A stretch of 64,000 nt of DNA from Streptomyces albofaciens JCM 4342 (GCF_008634025.1 NZ_PDCM01000002.1:2356001-2420000); one strand, 5' to 3'; shown: positions 43,954 through 54,400, numbered from the stretch's first letter. The notes: generated by a model not told the origin, from the sequence alone. Program-made: numbers and translations.

Positions 43954-46041
43954 TCACGCCCCCAGTTGCAAGCCATTCGCGGCCTCCTCCACCAGCCCCA
44001 GGCCGAGCCTGCTGATCCGTACGGCGAACGGCTGCCCCGCGACGCTGAGCCCGGTGAACTGCATCGCGCCGAGCGGCGCGCCGCCCACCGGCCGGACCGC
44101 CACGGTCCCCGCGGGCACATCGGGGCGCACTCCGGCCAGGGCGGTCAGCGCGTGGACCGCGCCCGCGGCGGCCACGGCCGCCGGGTGACATGCGGCGGGG
44201 TGCGGCACGGGGGCCCCGTCGCGGGTGCGGTGTTCGCCCGCGTACATCTCCGGTAGCCGGTAGTCGAAGGTCTGTGCCGCGTCGAGCAGCCCGCGGACCA
44301 GGGAGCCGGCTTCCTTCTCATGACCGGCGGTGGCCAGGCCGACGGCGGCGACGGCCGTCTCGTGGATCCGCACGGCACCGCTGCGATGGCCGAACGGGTT
44401 GTAGCCGCTCTCCTTGGCCCCGAGGCCCCGCAGACCCCAGCCCGAGTCCATGGCGGGGCTGCCCAGCAGCCGGGCGAGCCGTTCCGTACGCACCGGATCG
44501 AGCAGGCCCACGGCCGACCGGCCGCCGCCGAGCAGACCGGTGTCCAGGAGGTGGGCGGCGGTGGAGCCGAGATGTGGCAGCAGGCGCCCGCCGGATGTGC
44601 GCAGCGCGGCCGGGCTGCCGCCGCTGCGGCTCTCCACCCAGAACTCCTCCCGGAACCTCGCCCGCAGCCCCGCCGCCCACTCGCGCAGCTCCGACGCGCC
44701 GGGTCTCCCGTAGCTGTCGAGGAGGTCGGCGCCGAGGAGCGCGGCCCGGTGCGCGTGTGCCTGTGTGGCGCAGCGGTACGGCCCTCCCGGGGCGGGGTCG
44801 GGGACGTAGCCGCTGCCTCCGTTCAGGGCTCCGTCACCCGACGCGTCGCCGTCGCCGACGATGGTGTGCAGCCATCTCAGGCAGCGCTCCGCCGCCGGGA
44901 GCAACTGCTCGGTCTCGCGCTCGGGCAGCCCCCAGCGGCGGGCTTCGGCGAGGACCGTGGGGAACAGCAGTGTCGCCTCGACGCCCGTGCAGCTGGGTGG
45001 TGCGTACGGTCCCGCGTCCCGCAGGCCGCCTGGAATTCGGCCGGAATCCGCCCCTGGCCCGTCGAGTTGGAGGTGCGCGAGTGTGCGCAGGGTGTGCCCC
45101 GCGAGCCGGGTGCCCAGGGGCAGCAACATGCGGGCTGCCCAGAGCGCCTCGGCCGGTGAGAGACCGCAGCGCCATGGGACTCCACCCGCGAGGTACATGT
45201 CCGTGGGGGCGCTGGGGCCGCGCATCAGCAGCCCGTGCAGATCGTCGAGACAGGTGGCCAGCAGTACGTCGGCTCGTGGGTCGTCGCACTGGAGCCGCGC
45301 CGCCGACCAGGGGCGTGGCGGCTGCTCAGCGCCGCGCGTGGCCGGGAGCGGCGGGACCGGCCCGCCGGCGAGATGCCCCACGGTCGCGTGCTCCAGCCGG
45401 ACACGCACCTCGATGGTGTGGTGGCCGCCCGGCGGCAGGTCCAGTTCCCAGCGCAGGAGCCCGGCCGAGGCCATGACGTCGGAGGGCGCCGGGGTGGCGG
45501 CGACGACCGCGTACGCCCCCGCGGCGGACCACCGCAGTCCCGAGCCGTGGACGCTGGCGGGCAGTTCGGGGCCCGCGACTCCGACGGCGATCGCGCCCAG
45601 CTCGGCGAGGTCCGTGCCCAGCCGCAGCTCCACGGGCAGTCGCACCCTGCGTGGTGCGCTGCTGTGGAACGTGATCCGCTCGACGCCGTCGGCGCTCCGC
45701 ACCCGTTCGAAACGGACCTCCGGGTCCGGGCCTCGATCGATGGCCGTACGGACCGTTCCGACGAACCGTGCGCGGTCCGCGGCCACGAGTCTGCCCTGTA
45801 CCACGACGGGTTCGGCGCCGCCCGCGCGCAGCTCGCACCGGGACAGGACGCGGCGCCCGACGCGGTAGAAGCCATCCGTGCCCCGGCCGGTGAGCTGGCC
45901 CTGCTCGGAGGAGATGGCCAGGGCCGGCAGGGCGACGCAGATCAGGGTCCCGTGGACGGGCTGCGGTTCCGGGGGCCGGGGCGGCACCTTGGGCCGGTGA
46001 TCTCCGGATGCCCGGCGGGCCGGCTGAGCGGTGGGGACCAT
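43954..46041 (-). CDS. Glycogen-debranching-enzyme-like protein
   Basis: A 695-residue protein. The N-terminal domain (VHGTLICVALPALAISSEQGQ, about residues 30-230) is the beta-sandwich of bacterial debranching-like proteins; the C-terminal (alpha/alpha)6 part carries DMYLAGGVPWRCGLS and GYNPFGHRSGAVRIHETA. It probably hydrolyses or binds alpha-glucan-like chains in the cytoplasm. The ATG at 46041 is chosen: a GTG at 46158 would overlap the upstream stop by four bases, but the intervening 39 codons have atypical use (AGA, TCA, TTG) and look non-coding. Confidence 0.82.
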   Translation of the reverse strand: MVPTAQPARRASGDHRPKVPPRPPEPQPVHGTLICVALPALAISSEQGQLTGRGTDGFYRVGRRVLSRCELRAGGAEPVVVQGRLVAADRARFVGTVRTAIDRGPDPEVRFERVRSADGVERITFHSSAPRRVRLPVELRLGTDLAELGAIAVGVAGPELPASVHGSGLRWSAAGAYAVVAATPAPSDVMASAGLLRWELDLPPGGHHTIEVRVRLEHATVGHLAGGPVPPLPATRGAEQPPRPWSAARLQCDDPRADVLLATCLDDLHGLLMRGPSAPTDMYLAGGVPWRCGLSPAEALWAARMLLPLGTRLAGHTLRTLAHLQLDGPGADSGRIPGGLRDAGPYAPPSCTGVEATLLFPTVLAEARRWGLPERETEQLLPAAERCLRWLHTIVGDGDASGDGALNGGSGYVPDPAPGGPYRCATQAHAHRAALLGADLLDSYGRPGASELREWAAGLRARFREEFWVESRSGGSPAALRTSGGRLLPHLGSTAAHLLDTGLLGGGRSAVGLLDPVRTERLARLLGSPAMDSGWGLRGLGAKESGYNPFGHRSGAVRIHETAVAAVGLATAGHEKEAGSLVRGLLDAAQTFDYRLPEMYAGEHRTRDGAPVPHPAACHPAAVAAAGAVHALTALAGVRPDVPAGTVAVRPVGGAPLGAMQFTGLSVAGQPFAVRISRLGLGLVEEAANGLQLGA

Positions 46042-46154
46042 GCCTGACACTCTCTGCGCTCCCTGCTGGGGTCTGGGCTCCAAACGGACTGCGCCACAGA
46101 GGTGAACGGCGCGGCCGGCGCCCAGGTCACGCCGGCACCGCGGTACCGGCGGGC

Positions 46155-47993
46155 TCACGGCCGGCTCCGGTCACCGTTGCGGCTCGTACGGCGCCTGGTC
46201 CGGCCGGTGCCCGGACGGGAGGCCGGACGCGTGGTGCCGCGCGGCCCACCCGGGCGGTCGGCGCCGCCGCAACGACCGCTCCCTCCGGGGCGACCGCTCT
46301 CGCCGAAACCGTCCGCAGCAGCGGGCCGCTCCGGTGCGACGGCGCGGTCGGCCTCCCCCGACCGGCCTGCCCCGGGCCGGGTCCCGGGCACCTGGACGGG
46401 GCCGTCCACAACCACCGGTACGGAGTTACCGCCGGACGCCAGTGCGACCTTCCCTACTGGTTCCGCGTCCGCTCGGGCGGCGCGCTCGGCGCGCTCCTCG
46501 CGCAGGCAGTGTCGCAGCGTCTCCGGGTCCAGCCCTTGGTTGATGCCGCTGTGCAGCAACTGGGCGAAGAGGCACTCGGGGTCGAGGGTCAGCGCCCTGC
46601 CGAGTGCCACGCGGGCGGACGGCTGGTCACCCGTGGCCCAGGCGACCCAGCCCGCCAGCGACAACGGTGCCACGGCGTACTCGGCGTAGCCGCCCACACA
46701 GCGGCGGGACAGTGCCTGCCACAGGCGCAGTGCGGGTTCGGCGTCGGGTCCCTCCATCCACTCCGCCGCACGGTCACGGGCGACGCGGTCCTGGAGACCG
46801 ACGATGAGGCGGGCGGCCTCGCCGTCGGTCAGGAGCGCGTCGTCACAGGCGTCCCTGGCCCGCCGGCTGCCCGTGGGCGGGTCCTCGCGGAACCGGCGGA
46901 CCAGCTCCCGTGCGTGCTCCACGGTCTCCGCCCGCACGGAGGCCGCCGTCCCCTCCTGAAGCATGCGCGGGACGAGCCGGTGCGCCACGGCGTCCAACGC
47001 GGACGTCTGCGCCACCGCGCGCGGGCCCGTACGCGCGGCGAGCCGGGCCTCCATCTCCCTCAAAGAACCACGGACTTGGACGCCCGCGTAAGCGGCCGCG
47101 GCGGCCATCACCGACGTGCCGGGCGGGGTCAGGGGCGTCCCGGTGGTGGGGCAACAGCGCTCGTCGGGGCAGCAGTAGGACCAGAACCGGCCGTTGGAGA
47201 TGCACAGCGCGTCGAGCACCGGCACGTCCAGGGCTCCGCAGGCGATCCGCAGCCGCTGCGCGAGCGGGCGGAGGCGTTCCATGACATCCCGGCCGTTCTC
47301 GCCCTCCGCCGGCTCTTGGCAGAGGTAGACGATGATCCCTTCGGGGCGGGAGCGCCGCTCCTCACCGAGGGCGACGAGCGCGTCGGCGAGCTGGTCGGAG
47401 GCGTACCGCCACTGTGTCCGGTCGGTCGGGATGCCGAGCCGGGCCCGGCTGCCGAAGCGGCCCCGCTCGCCGTGCAGACCGACGAGGACGATGCTGTCGT
47501 CCGGGAAGAAGCCCAGAAGATACGGCAGCGCATCGGCCAGCTCGGCCGGCCCGCGCAGGGTGACCCTGGCCTCTTCGGCCCCGCCGGCCTCCCCCGTCAC
47601 TCCAGTGGACTCGCACTCGGGCGTGGGCTCAGGCGGGGAAGGCGGAGCGGGCGGCGTGGGCGGACGAGATGCGGCGGCCGGGTGAGACGCGGCGGCCGGG
47701 TCGGACGAGGTGGCCGGGTGAGACGCGGCGGCCGGGTGGGACGAGGTGGTGGGGTTGGTCGGTACGGGCGGGCGGGAGTGGGCGCGGCCGTCGAGCTGAG
47801 CGGGTCGGTCGGACAGGAGCGGTCGGTCGGGCCGGTCGGACCGGTCGTGTCGAGCGGGCTGGTCCGGCTGAGCGAGCCGGCCGGGCCGGGCGAGCTGGTC
47901 GGATCGGCCGGTGCTCCGGCCGGGCCGCCGGGCGGACTCGCCGGAGCGGCGGGGCGGTTCGGGCTGGCTGGGCTGTTCGCTGTGCTGGTTCAT
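46155..47993 (-). CDS. DUF4192 family protein
   Basis: A 612-residue actinobacterial protein of unknown function. An N-terminal ~145-residue Arg/Pro/Ser-rich disordered part precedes the DUF4192 domain (VTLRGPAELADALPYLLGFF), with a CCPDERCC cysteine group midway that may bind metal. The C-terminal ~110 residues are another Gly/Arg-rich tail. It is divergent from the RecQ gene across 125 bases that hold paired DnaA boxes. Confidence 0.85.
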   Translation of the reverse strand: MNQHSEQPSQPEPPRRSGESARRPGRSTGRSDQLARPGRLAQPDQPARHDRSDRPDRPLLSDRPAQLDGRAHSRPPVPTNPTTSSHPAAASHPATSSDPAAASHPAAASRPPTPPAPPSPPEPTPECESTGVTGEAGGAEEARVTLRGPAELADALPYLLGFFPDDSIVLVGLHGERGRFGSRARLGIPTDRTQWRYASDQLADALVALGEERRSRPEGIIVYLCQEPAEGENGRDVMERLRPLAQRLRIACGALDVPVLDALCISNGRFWSYCCPDERCCPTTGTPLTPPGTSVMAAAAAYAGVQVRGSLREMEARLAARTGPRAVAQTSALDAVAHRLVPRMLQEGTAASVRAETVEHARELVRRFREDPPTGSRRARDACDDALLTDGEAARLIVGLQDRVARDRAAEWMEGPDAEPALRLWQALSRRCVGGYAEYAVAPLSLAGWVAWATGDQPSARVALGRALTLDPECLFAQLLHSGINQGLDPETLRHCLREERAERAARADAEPVGKVALASGGNSVPVVVDGPVQVPGTRPGAGRSGEADRAVAPERPAAADGFGESGRPGGSGRCGGADRPGGPRGTTRPASRPGTGRTRRRTSRNGDRSRP

Positions 47994-48033
47994 GGCTCGA
48001 AGATCCCGCGAACCACCACACCGCCGCGACCCC

Positions 48034-48067
48034 TGTGGATAACTCAGGGTGACGGAAGTTGTCCACA
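48034..48067. promoter_or_regulatory. Inverted pair of DnaA boxes, second element
   Basis: TGTGGATAA (48034-48042) and TTGTCCACA (48059-48067) are inverted DnaA boxes with a 16-base gap, with CCTG and CAGG flanks as in the first element at 28076. It lies in the short divergent promoter of DUF4192 and RecQ. Confidence 0.7.
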
Positions 48068-48118
48068 GGCTCGGGCGGCGGTTCGCGCGTTGTCAGTGGC
48101 ATCGGGTTGCATGGAGCC

Positions 48119-50284
48119 ATGAGCAACGAAGACCTGCGTGCCGCGGCCGATGCCGTCCTCTCCCGCCTCGTCGGCGACCCCGGCGGCACGGCGCGGCTGC
48201 GCGAGGACCAGTGGCGGGCGATCGAGGCGCTGGTCGCCGAGCAGCGCCGCGCGCTGGTGGTGCAGCGCACGGGCTGGGGCAAGTCGGCGGTCTATTTCGT
48301 CGCGACCGCGCTGCTGCGCCGGCGCGGCGCCGGACCGACCGTGATCGTCTCCCCGCTGCTCGCGCTGATGCGCAACCAGGTCGAGGCGGCGGCCCGTGCC
48401 GGGATCCACGCGCGCACGATCAACTCGTCCAACACCGAGGACTGGGACACCATCCAGGCCGAGGTGGCGGCGGGCGAGGTCGACGTGCTGCTCGTCAGTC
48501 CCGAGCGGCTGAACAACCCCGATTTCCGCGACCAGGTGCTCCCCAAGCTGGCCGCGGCCACCGGTCTGCTCGTGGTCGACGAGGCCCACTGCATCTCCGA
48601 CTGGGGCCACGACTTCCGGCCCGACTACCGGCGGCTGCGCACGATGCTCGCCGACCTCCCACCCGGTGTGCCCGTGCTCGCCACGACGGCGACGGCCAAC
48701 GCGCGGGTCACGGCCGACGTGGCCGAGCAGCTCGGTACGGGCGAGGGCACCGCCGAGGCGCTCGTCCTGCGCGGCCCGCTGGACCGGGAGAGCCTGAGCC
48801 TGGGCGTGCTCCCGCTGCCGGACGCCGCGCACCGGCTGGCCTGGCTGGCCGACCATCTGCACGAGCTGCCGGGCTCGGGGATCATCTATACGCTCACGGT
48901 CGCCGCGGCCGAGGAGGTCACCGCCTTCCTGCGGCAGCGCGGTCACACGGTGGCCTCGTACACCGGCAAGACCGAGAACGCGGACCGCCAGCAGGCCGAG
49001 GACGATCTGCTCGGCAACCGCGTCAAGGCGCTGGTCGCCACCTCCGCGCTCGGCATGGGCTTCGACAAGCCCGACCTCGGATTCGTGGTGCACCTCGGCT
49101 CGCCGTCCTCCCCCATCGCGTACTACCAGCAGGTCGGGCGTGCCGGCCGCGGTGTCGAGCACGCCGAGGTGCTGCTGCTCCCCGGCCGTGAGGACGAGGC
49201 GATCTGGAAGTACTTCGCGTCCCTGGCCTTCCCGCCCGAGGAGCAGGTGCGCCGGACCCTGGACGTCCTGGCGGGCGCGGACCGGCCGCTGTCACTGCCG
49301 GCGCTGGAGCCGCTGGTCGAGCTGCGCCGCTCGCGCCTGGAGACCATGCTGAAGGTGCTCGACGTGGACGGCGCGGTGCACCGGGTCAAGGGCGGCTGGA
49401 CCGCCACCGGCCGTCCGTGGACGTACGACGCCGAGCGTTACGCCTGGGTGGCGCGGCAGCGCGAGGCCGAGCAGCAGGCCATGCGGGACTACGCCACGAC
49501 GACCGGCTGCCGCATGGAATTCCTGCGGCGGCAGTTGGACGACGAGGCCGCGACGCCCTGTGGTCGCTGCGACAACTGCGCGGGCGCGCGCTTCACCACC
49601 GAGGTGTCCGCCGCTTCGCTGGACGCGGCGCGCGGTGAGCTGGGGCGGCCGGGCGTGGAGGTGGAGCCGCGGCGCATGTGGCCGACGGGCCTGCCCGCCA
49701 TCGGCGTCGATCTCAAGGGGCGCATTCCGGCGGGTGAGCAGTCGGCCACCGGGCGGGCGCTGGGCCGGCTCTCCGACATCGGCTGGGGCAACCGGCTGCG
49801 TCCGATGCTCGCCGCGCAGGCCCCGGACGGGCCGATTCCGGACGATGTCGCGTCCGCGGTCGTCACGGTCCTCGCGGACTGGGCGAAGGGCCCCGGCGGC
49901 TGGGCGTCGGGGGCGCCGGACGCCCCGGCGCGACCCGTGGGCGTGGTGGTTCTCGATTCCCGTACCCGCCCTCAGCTGGTGCGTTCCCTGGGAGAGCGCA
50001 TTGCCGCCGTCGGGCGGATGCCGTTCCTGGGGACGGTGACCTACGCGGATCACGAGGCGGATCCCCGGATTCCGCGGAGCAACAGCGCCCAGCGACTGCG
50101 TGCTTTGCACGGATCGTTGAGCGTGCCGCCGGAGTTGGCTCAGGCTCTGGCCTCGGCCGATGGACCGGTGCTGCTCGTGGACGACTACGCGGACACCGGA
50201 TGGACCTTGGCCGTGGCCGCGCGGCTGCTGCGCAAGGCGGGCGCCGCCGGAGTGTTTCCGCTGGTCCTTGCCGTGCAGGGGTGA
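48119..50284 (+). CDS. RecQ-family DNA helicase with phosphoribosyltransferase-like C-terminus
   Basis: A 721-residue superfamily-2 helicase. Walker A is [12 protein letters not shown] (near residue 55), the DEAH box is [15 protein letters not shown], and helicase motif VI is [10 protein letters not shown] zinc site is formed around CGRCDNC with an upstream Cys. The last ~110 residues form a separate domain ending in [21 protein letters not shown], which matches the PRPP-binding signature of type I phosphoribosyltransferases. It should unwind DNA 3' to 5'. The start at 48119 has GGAG; divergent from DUF4192. Confidence 0.92.
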   Translation: MSNEDLRAAADAVLSRLVGDPGGTARLREDQWRAIEALVAEQRRALVVQRTGWGKSAVYFVATALLRRRGAGPTVIVSPLLALMRNQVEAAARAGIHARTINSSNTEDWDTIQAEVAAGEVDVLLVSPERLNNPDFRDQVLPKLAAATGLLVVDEAHCISDWGHDFRPDYRRLRTMLADLPPGVPVLATTATANARVTADVAEQLGTGEGTAEALVLRGPLDRESLSLGVLPLPDAAHRLAWLADHLHELPGSGIIYTLTVAAAEEVTAFLRQRGHTVASYTGKTENADRQQAEDDLLGNRVKALVATSALGMGFDKPDLGFVVHLGSPSSPIAYYQQVGRAGRGVEHAEVLLLPGREDEAIWKYFASLAFPPEEQVRRTLDVLAGADRPLSLPALEPLVELRRSRLETMLKVLDVDGAVHRVKGGWTATGRPWTYDAERYAWVARQREAEQQAMRDYATTTGCRMEFLRRQLDDEAATPCGRCDNCAGARFTTEVSAASLDAARGELGRPGVEVEPRRMWPTGLPAIGVDLKGRIPAGEQSATGRALGRLSDIGWGNRLRPMLAAQAPDGPIPDDVASAVVTVLADWAKGPGGWASGAPDAPARPVGVVVLDSRTRPQLVRSLGERIAAVGRMPFLGTVTYADHEADPRIPRSNSAQRLRALHGSLSVPPELAQALASADGPVLLVDDYADTGWTLAVAARLLRKAGAAGVFPLVLAVQG

Positions 50285-50517
50285 GGTGAGGGAGGTGGTC
50301 GGGCGTCAGGGGCCGGTGCGGCGGGCAGGAATACCACAAGCGCGGTGCCCGATTCCGGCTGTGCGCGCGTCCGCTTCATTGCCGCATGCCTGTACGAACG
50401 CGAGAATTGGCCCCGCTTCCCCGTACCGGCCGTCCGCGGCCGGGTGCGGCGGTACCGAGCCGTGCCCGCGCGGCCGGCCGCCGTCCGGCGCGTGGACGCG
50501 TAGACGAAGGGAGGACC

Positions 50518-51570
50518 GTGACCTTCGGCTTCGCCCAGCCCCCGGACGTGTCCCTGGCCACCTCAGCCGATTCCGCCGCCCGGCTCAGCCGCATGCTGGA
50601 GCCCTCCGAGTGGGCGTCGGCCGGGATCCCCCTGCTGCGCAACCCGCGCGAGGTCGTCACCGGCTTGCACGACCGCCACCTGCCGGGTCTCTGGACGGCT
50701 GTCGTGGCGGTGCTCGGCCCCGAGGAACGGATCATCGCCAGCGCGTCGTTCGTCCAGCACGCCTCGGCCCCGGACGGCTGGGAGTTCCGCAACGCGCTCC
50801 TGGCCCAGCTGCGCCGGGTCGTCCCGCACGACCTGCGGCTGCGGGTGCCGGTCCGTACGGCCGTACTGCTCTACTGCCGTGAGGGTGAGCCCCGTTGGAC
50901 GGAGACGGACGGCGCCTGGATGTGGGGATTGCGCGACGCGTGCACCCTGCACGGCCTGCGCTGCGGCGCGTACATCACGCTGACGCACCGAGGCTGGCAG
51001 GTGCTGGGGGAAGGGCGCGGAGGCCGGCGCCCGCGCTCGGTCGCGCGTACCGGACGCCTTGACGGCAAGGAACACCTGCCGCGTCGGTACGCACCGGCAC
51101 AGCCCGGTCCGGACGAGCGGCGTGAGGCCTCAGGACCTGTCGGGCAGGCCGAATCGGGACCGGTCGGGCAGGCCGAGCCGGGACGGATCCGGCAGGCCGA
51201 GCCGGCACCGCTTCGGCGGGATGCCTCGGGGCCTGTCCGAGGGGACGCCTCGGGCCTTGTCCGCGGGGACGGGCCCGGACCGGCTCAGGGAGACGTCTGC
51301 GGGCAGGCCGAGAACACCGGGCAGCCGGAGGCGTCCGAGCTCGTCAGCAGATCGCGGCGGCCCGTGCCGTCGCCACCGCCCGGGTCACCGGAACGGTGCG
51401 CTCCGGTGGAGCGGTCCCCCGCCGTGGAACGGACGCGTACGGCCGCACCGCAGCCGTACCCCGCGCAGTCGTGCCCCTCCTCGGAGCAGCCGTGCGGCGA
51501 CGGCCGACCAGCAGCGCACCGTGGCGCGGGCGGCGCGGCGGAGTTCCGGCGGCGCACCGCGGCCCGCTGA
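50518..51570 (+). CDS. Conserved actinobacterial protein with disordered repeat tail
   Basis: A 350-residue protein of unknown function. The first ~165 residues look folded (SLATSADSAARLSRMLEPSEWASAG; WEFRNALLAQLRRVVPHDLRL); the rest is disordered, with GPVGQAE/GPVRGDA-type repeats around residues 190-260. GTG at 50518 follows AAGGGAGG. The frame runs open upstream without a start signal. It follows the RecQ gene by 230 bases on the same strand. Confidence 0.7.
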   Translation: MTFGFAQPPDVSLATSADSAARLSRMLEPSEWASAGIPLLRNPREVVTGLHDRHLPGLWTAVVAVLGPEERIIASASFVQHASAPDGWEFRNALLAQLRRVVPHDLRLRVPVRTAVLLYCREGEPRWTETDGAWMWGLRDACTLHGLRCGAYITLTHRGWQVLGEGRGGRRPRSVARTGRLDGKEHLPRRYAPAQPGPDERREASGPVGQAESGPVGQAEPGRIRQAEPAPLRRDASGPVRGDASGLVRGDGPGPAQGDVCGQAENTGQPEASELVSRSRRPVPSPPPGSPERCAPVERSPAVERTRTAAPQPYPAQSCPSSEQPCGDGRPAAHRGAGGAAEFRRRTAAR

Positions 51571-51634
51571 CCGCGCGCACGCGGCGCGAGACGCCCGGTC
51601 GGCCCGTGGCCGCCGGGCCCCCCGTCGGTGCCTC

Positions 51635-52291
51635 TCAGGCGCTGACGCCCAGGAGGGTGTTGATGCGCTGCGGGTCGCCGCAGACGACCAGGAGTGCACC
51701 GGCCCTGGTCAGCGCGGCGGGCAGGGCACGGGCGATGGTCTCCTCCGCGCCGCCGTTCACCGCGACGACCACGACGGGGCGCCCGGTCGCGCGCTCGGCG
51801 GTGGCGTCCGCGTAGAACACGTCGTCCGCGGCGTCGTGCTGCGCCCAGTAGGACGCCTCACCGAAGGACAGCTCGTGCGCGGCCCAGGGATGCATTTCGC
51901 CGGTGGTGAGCACCAGGATCTCGCCCGGCGCACGCCCGGAGTCCAGCAGCAGGTCGACGGCCTCCTCGGCGGCGTCGAGCGCGCCGGACTGCGGGGCCGG
52001 GATCAGCTGGAGCTGCGCTCCGGAAGCGGCGTCGGCGGGACCGGAGGTCGCGGCGGGCTGCTTGGGCCCCGGGCGCTGCGCCGGAGGCGCGCCGGCCGGT
52101 CCACGGGACGGCGCGGCGGGTCCGGGCTTGCCGGGGCGGGCGCTGGCCGCGGGAGCGCCGCGCGGAGGCGCGGGGCGGGGACCGGGGCCAGGAACAGGAC
52201 GAGGGGTCGACGCGGTACGGCCGGCGGCCGGAGTTGCGCGGGGACCCGGGACACTCTCGTGAATCTGAGGCTCCTCGGGGATGAGAGGCAT
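51635..52291 (-). CDS. Hypothetical protein with Pro/Ala-rich N-terminus
   Basis: A 218-residue protein. The first ~100 residues are Pro/Ala/Arg low complexity; the rest (LDAAEEAVDLLLDSGRAPGE, VVVVAVNGGAEETIARALP) looks like an alpha/beta domain. ATG 52291 has no ribosome-binding site but TAGACA lies 7 bases upstream, so a leaderless mRNA is possible. An upstream GTG at 52354 precedes codons that look non-coding. It lies just downstream of rnhB. Function unknown; related genes are seen beside rnhB in Streptomyces. Confidence 0.7.
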   Translation of the reverse strand: MPLIPEEPQIHESVPGPRATPAAGRTASTPRPVPGPGPRPAPPRGAPAASARPGKPGPAAPSRGPAGAPPAQRPGPKQPAATSGPADAASGAQLQLIPAPQSGALDAAEEAVDLLLDSGRAPGEILVLTTGEMHPWAAHELSFGEASYWAQHDAADDVFYADATAERATGRPVVVVAVNGGAEETIARALPAALTRAGALLVVCGDPQRINTLLGVSA

Positions 52292-52357
52292 AAAAGGATG
52301 TCTATCAAACGTAGGTGCGGAACACGTCATCGGGTACCGAATTGATGCCCGCACCGC

Positions 52358-53059
52358 TCAGAAGTCGAAGCCGAGTTGGCCACCGGCCTCCAGAGCGGCT
52401 GCTTCGGGGGTGCTGCGCACCTTCTTCAGGTGCCGCCAGCGGGGCAGGGCGTCCATGTAGGACCACGACACCCGGTGGTACGCCGTGGGGCCGTACTCCT
52501 CCAGCGCCGCACGGTGCGCCGGCGACGGGTAGCCGGCGTTCTCCGCGAAGGCGAAGTCGGCGTGCACGTCGGCCAGTTCACCCATCATCGCGTCGCGCCG
52601 GACCTTGGCGAGCACGGAGGCCGCGGCCACCGCGATGCAGGACTGGTCGCCCTTGATGACCGTACGGACCTTCCAGGGACCGCCCAGGTAGTCGTGCTTG
52701 CCGTCGAGGATCACCGCGTCCGGACGGACCGGCAGCGCCTCCAGGGCCCGCACGGCCGCGAGCCGGAGCGCCGCGGTCATGCCCAGGTCGTCGATCTCCT
52801 CCGGAGAGGCGTGCCCCAGGGCGTGCGCCGTGACCCAGCCGTCGAGCACCCCGGCGAGTTCGACGCGCCGTTTGGGTGTCAGCAGCTTGGAATCGGTGAG
52901 TCCGGCCGGCGGGCGGCGCAGTCCGGTGACGGCTGCGCAGACGCTGACCGGGCCGGCCCAGGCGCCGCGCCCGACTTCGTCCACCCCGGCGATGATCTTG
53001 GCGCCCGTGGTGGCGCGAAGCGATCGCTCGACGGTGTGGGTTGGGGGCTCGTACGGCAT
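52358..53059 (-). CDS. rnhB: Ribonuclease HII
   Basis: A 233-residue enzyme that cuts RNA in RNA-DNA hybrids and single embedded ribonucleotides. Active-site acids are visible in [14 protein letters not shown] (Asp, Glu), [13 protein letters not shown] (Asp) and [15 protein letters not shown] (Asp). Start MPYEPP at 53059 fits the family; an upstream ATG at 53101 adds 14 residues without support. Helps keep the genome free of ribonucleotides. Confidence 0.94.
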   Translation of the reverse strand: MPYEPPTHTVERSLRATTGAKIIAGVDEVGRGAWAGPVSVCAAVTGLRRPPAGLTDSKLLTPKRRVELAGVLDGWVTAHALGHASPEEIDDLGMTAALRLAAVRALEALPVRPDAVILDGKHDYLGGPWKVRTVIKGDQSCIAVAAASVLAKVRRDAMMGELADVHADFAFAENAGYPSPAHRAALEEYGPTAYHRVSWSYMDALPRWRHLKKVRSTPEAAALEAGGQLGFDF

Positions 53060-53483
53060 GGCGCCAGCCAGCGTACGCCTAAACGCGGCGGGCGTGCGCA
53101 CCGGGTACCGCGTGACCGTGGCGCTGCGGGGGCGAGGGCGCCGGAGGTCGCGGGCTGTGCTTTTGCGTGTGCGGGGTGCGACGGGGGGAGGGCTGGGGGT
53201 TCCGACGCGTTTCCACGGGCATCAAGGGGTCCGGACCCACCGGGGATACTCGTGCGCCCGGGACCTCCGCGGTAGATCAACTACGGGCGCGGAGGGGTCG
53301 CTTGGCGACCTCGCCGGGGCGGGGTCGGATGTTCCGCGCCGCATCCATCCCCCTGACCGCGGCACCGGCACCGGCACTTCCGGATGGCCGGTCGCCCGGT
53401 CGCCCGGGTTGCCGCGAGCCTTGGCTTGGCGCCGGGTCTTCCGGATGCCTGCTTGCCCGGCTGGCGCCCCCGCCCGTAACCCC
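53060..53483. other. Gene-free stretch upstream of rnhB
   Basis: About 420 bases between two leftward genes. It has short CCGGCAC and GGTCGCCC direct repeats near 53360-53400 and no convincing start or hairpin; the frames across it are interrupted or biased atypically. Confidence 0.4.
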
Positions 53484-54389
53484 TCAGCCGGATGGCTGCG
53501 GCATCCAGCTGGGGAACGCTTCCGTACGGTCCAGCCAGTCCTGGGGCGGAGTGGCACCGCCCGCCGCAACGATTCCGCCGACGATGGCGCAGGTCGTGTC
53601 CACGTCGCCGCCGGCCTGAGCGGTGGCCCAGAAGGCCTGCTCGAAGTCGCCGAGGTGGCGGGCGGCGGCCCACAGCGTGAAGGGGACGGTGTCGTGGGCG
53701 CTGGTCCGGCGGCCGCAGCCCAGCACCGCGGCGACCGTGCCCGCGTCGGCGTAGTCGAGCATGTCCCGGGCACGCCGCAGGCCCGCCTGTACGGCGCTGC
53801 GCGGGATCAGCTCCAGTACACCGTCCAGCAGCGCTTCGGGGCCGGTCGTACGGTCGGGGGCGGCGGCCAGGGCGGCCGCGGCGGCCACCGCCATCGCCCC
53901 GACCACCGCTTCCCGGTGCTGGTGGGTGGTGTGCGCCGAGATCTCGGCCTGGTGCGTCGCCTGCTCGGGATCGTCCGCGTACCAGGCTCCGAGCGGGGCA
54001 ATGCGCATGGCCGCGCCGTTGCCCCAGGAGCCCTGCCCGTTGAAGAGCGCCGAGGCCAGCTCCCGCCAGTCGCCGCCCTCCCGGATCAGCCGGAGCATGC
54101 GGTTCACCGCCGGGCCGTAGCCGCGGTCGAAGTCGTGGTGATCGGCGAAGGAGCGGGCCAGCGCGTCCTGGTCGATGCGCCCGTGGGTCGAGAGCACGGC
54201 CACGACCGAGCAGGCCATCTCCGTGTCGTCGGTCCACTGCCACGGTGACGGCGGCAGCTCACGGCGCTTGAGGTGGGGGTAGTTGGCGGGAACGAAGAAC
54301 TGGGAGCCGAGGGCATCGCCCAGGGAAAGTCCGCGCAGGCTCGTAAGGGCCCGCTCGAAGCGGTCTGCGTCACGGTGGTCGGCGCTCAT
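53484..54389 (-). CDS. ADP-ribosylglycohydrolase-family protein
   Basis: A 301-residue ARH-family hydrolase. Metal-binding motifs are visible as GLSLGDALGS, QWTDDTEMA and GGDVDTTCAIVGGI, so the dinuclear Mg site is intact. It removes ADP-ribose from proteins, or acts on other ADP-ribosyl compounds. It follows the histidine phosphatase gene by 11 bases and is probably co-transcribed with it. Confidence 0.88.
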   Translation of the reverse strand: MSADHRDADRFERALTSLRGLSLGDALGSQFFVPANYPHLKRRELPPSPWQWTDDTEMACSVVAVLSTHGRIDQDALARSFADHHDFDRGYGPAVNRMLRLIREGGDWRELASALFNGQGSWGNGAAMRIAPLGAWYADDPEQATHQAEISAHTTHQHREAVVGAMAVAAAAALAAAPDRTTGPEALLDGVLELIPRSAVQAGLRRARDMLDYADAGTVAAVLGCGRRTSAHDTVPFTLWAAARHLGDFEQAFWATAQAGGDVDTTCAIVGGIVAAGGATPPQDWLDRTEAFPSWMPQPSG

Positions 54390-54400
54390 CGGTGTGCACT

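Noticed and set aside
46042..46158. GTG start at 46158 for the debranching-like gene, overlapping the upstream stop by four bases
   Set aside because: The overlap is attractive and GGAG is near, but the 39 extra codons use rare AGA, TCA and TTG and look non-coding.
48119..50284. DEAH helicase of a defence system
   Set aside because: RecQ-type motifs and zinc site are complete and no defence genes are adjacent.
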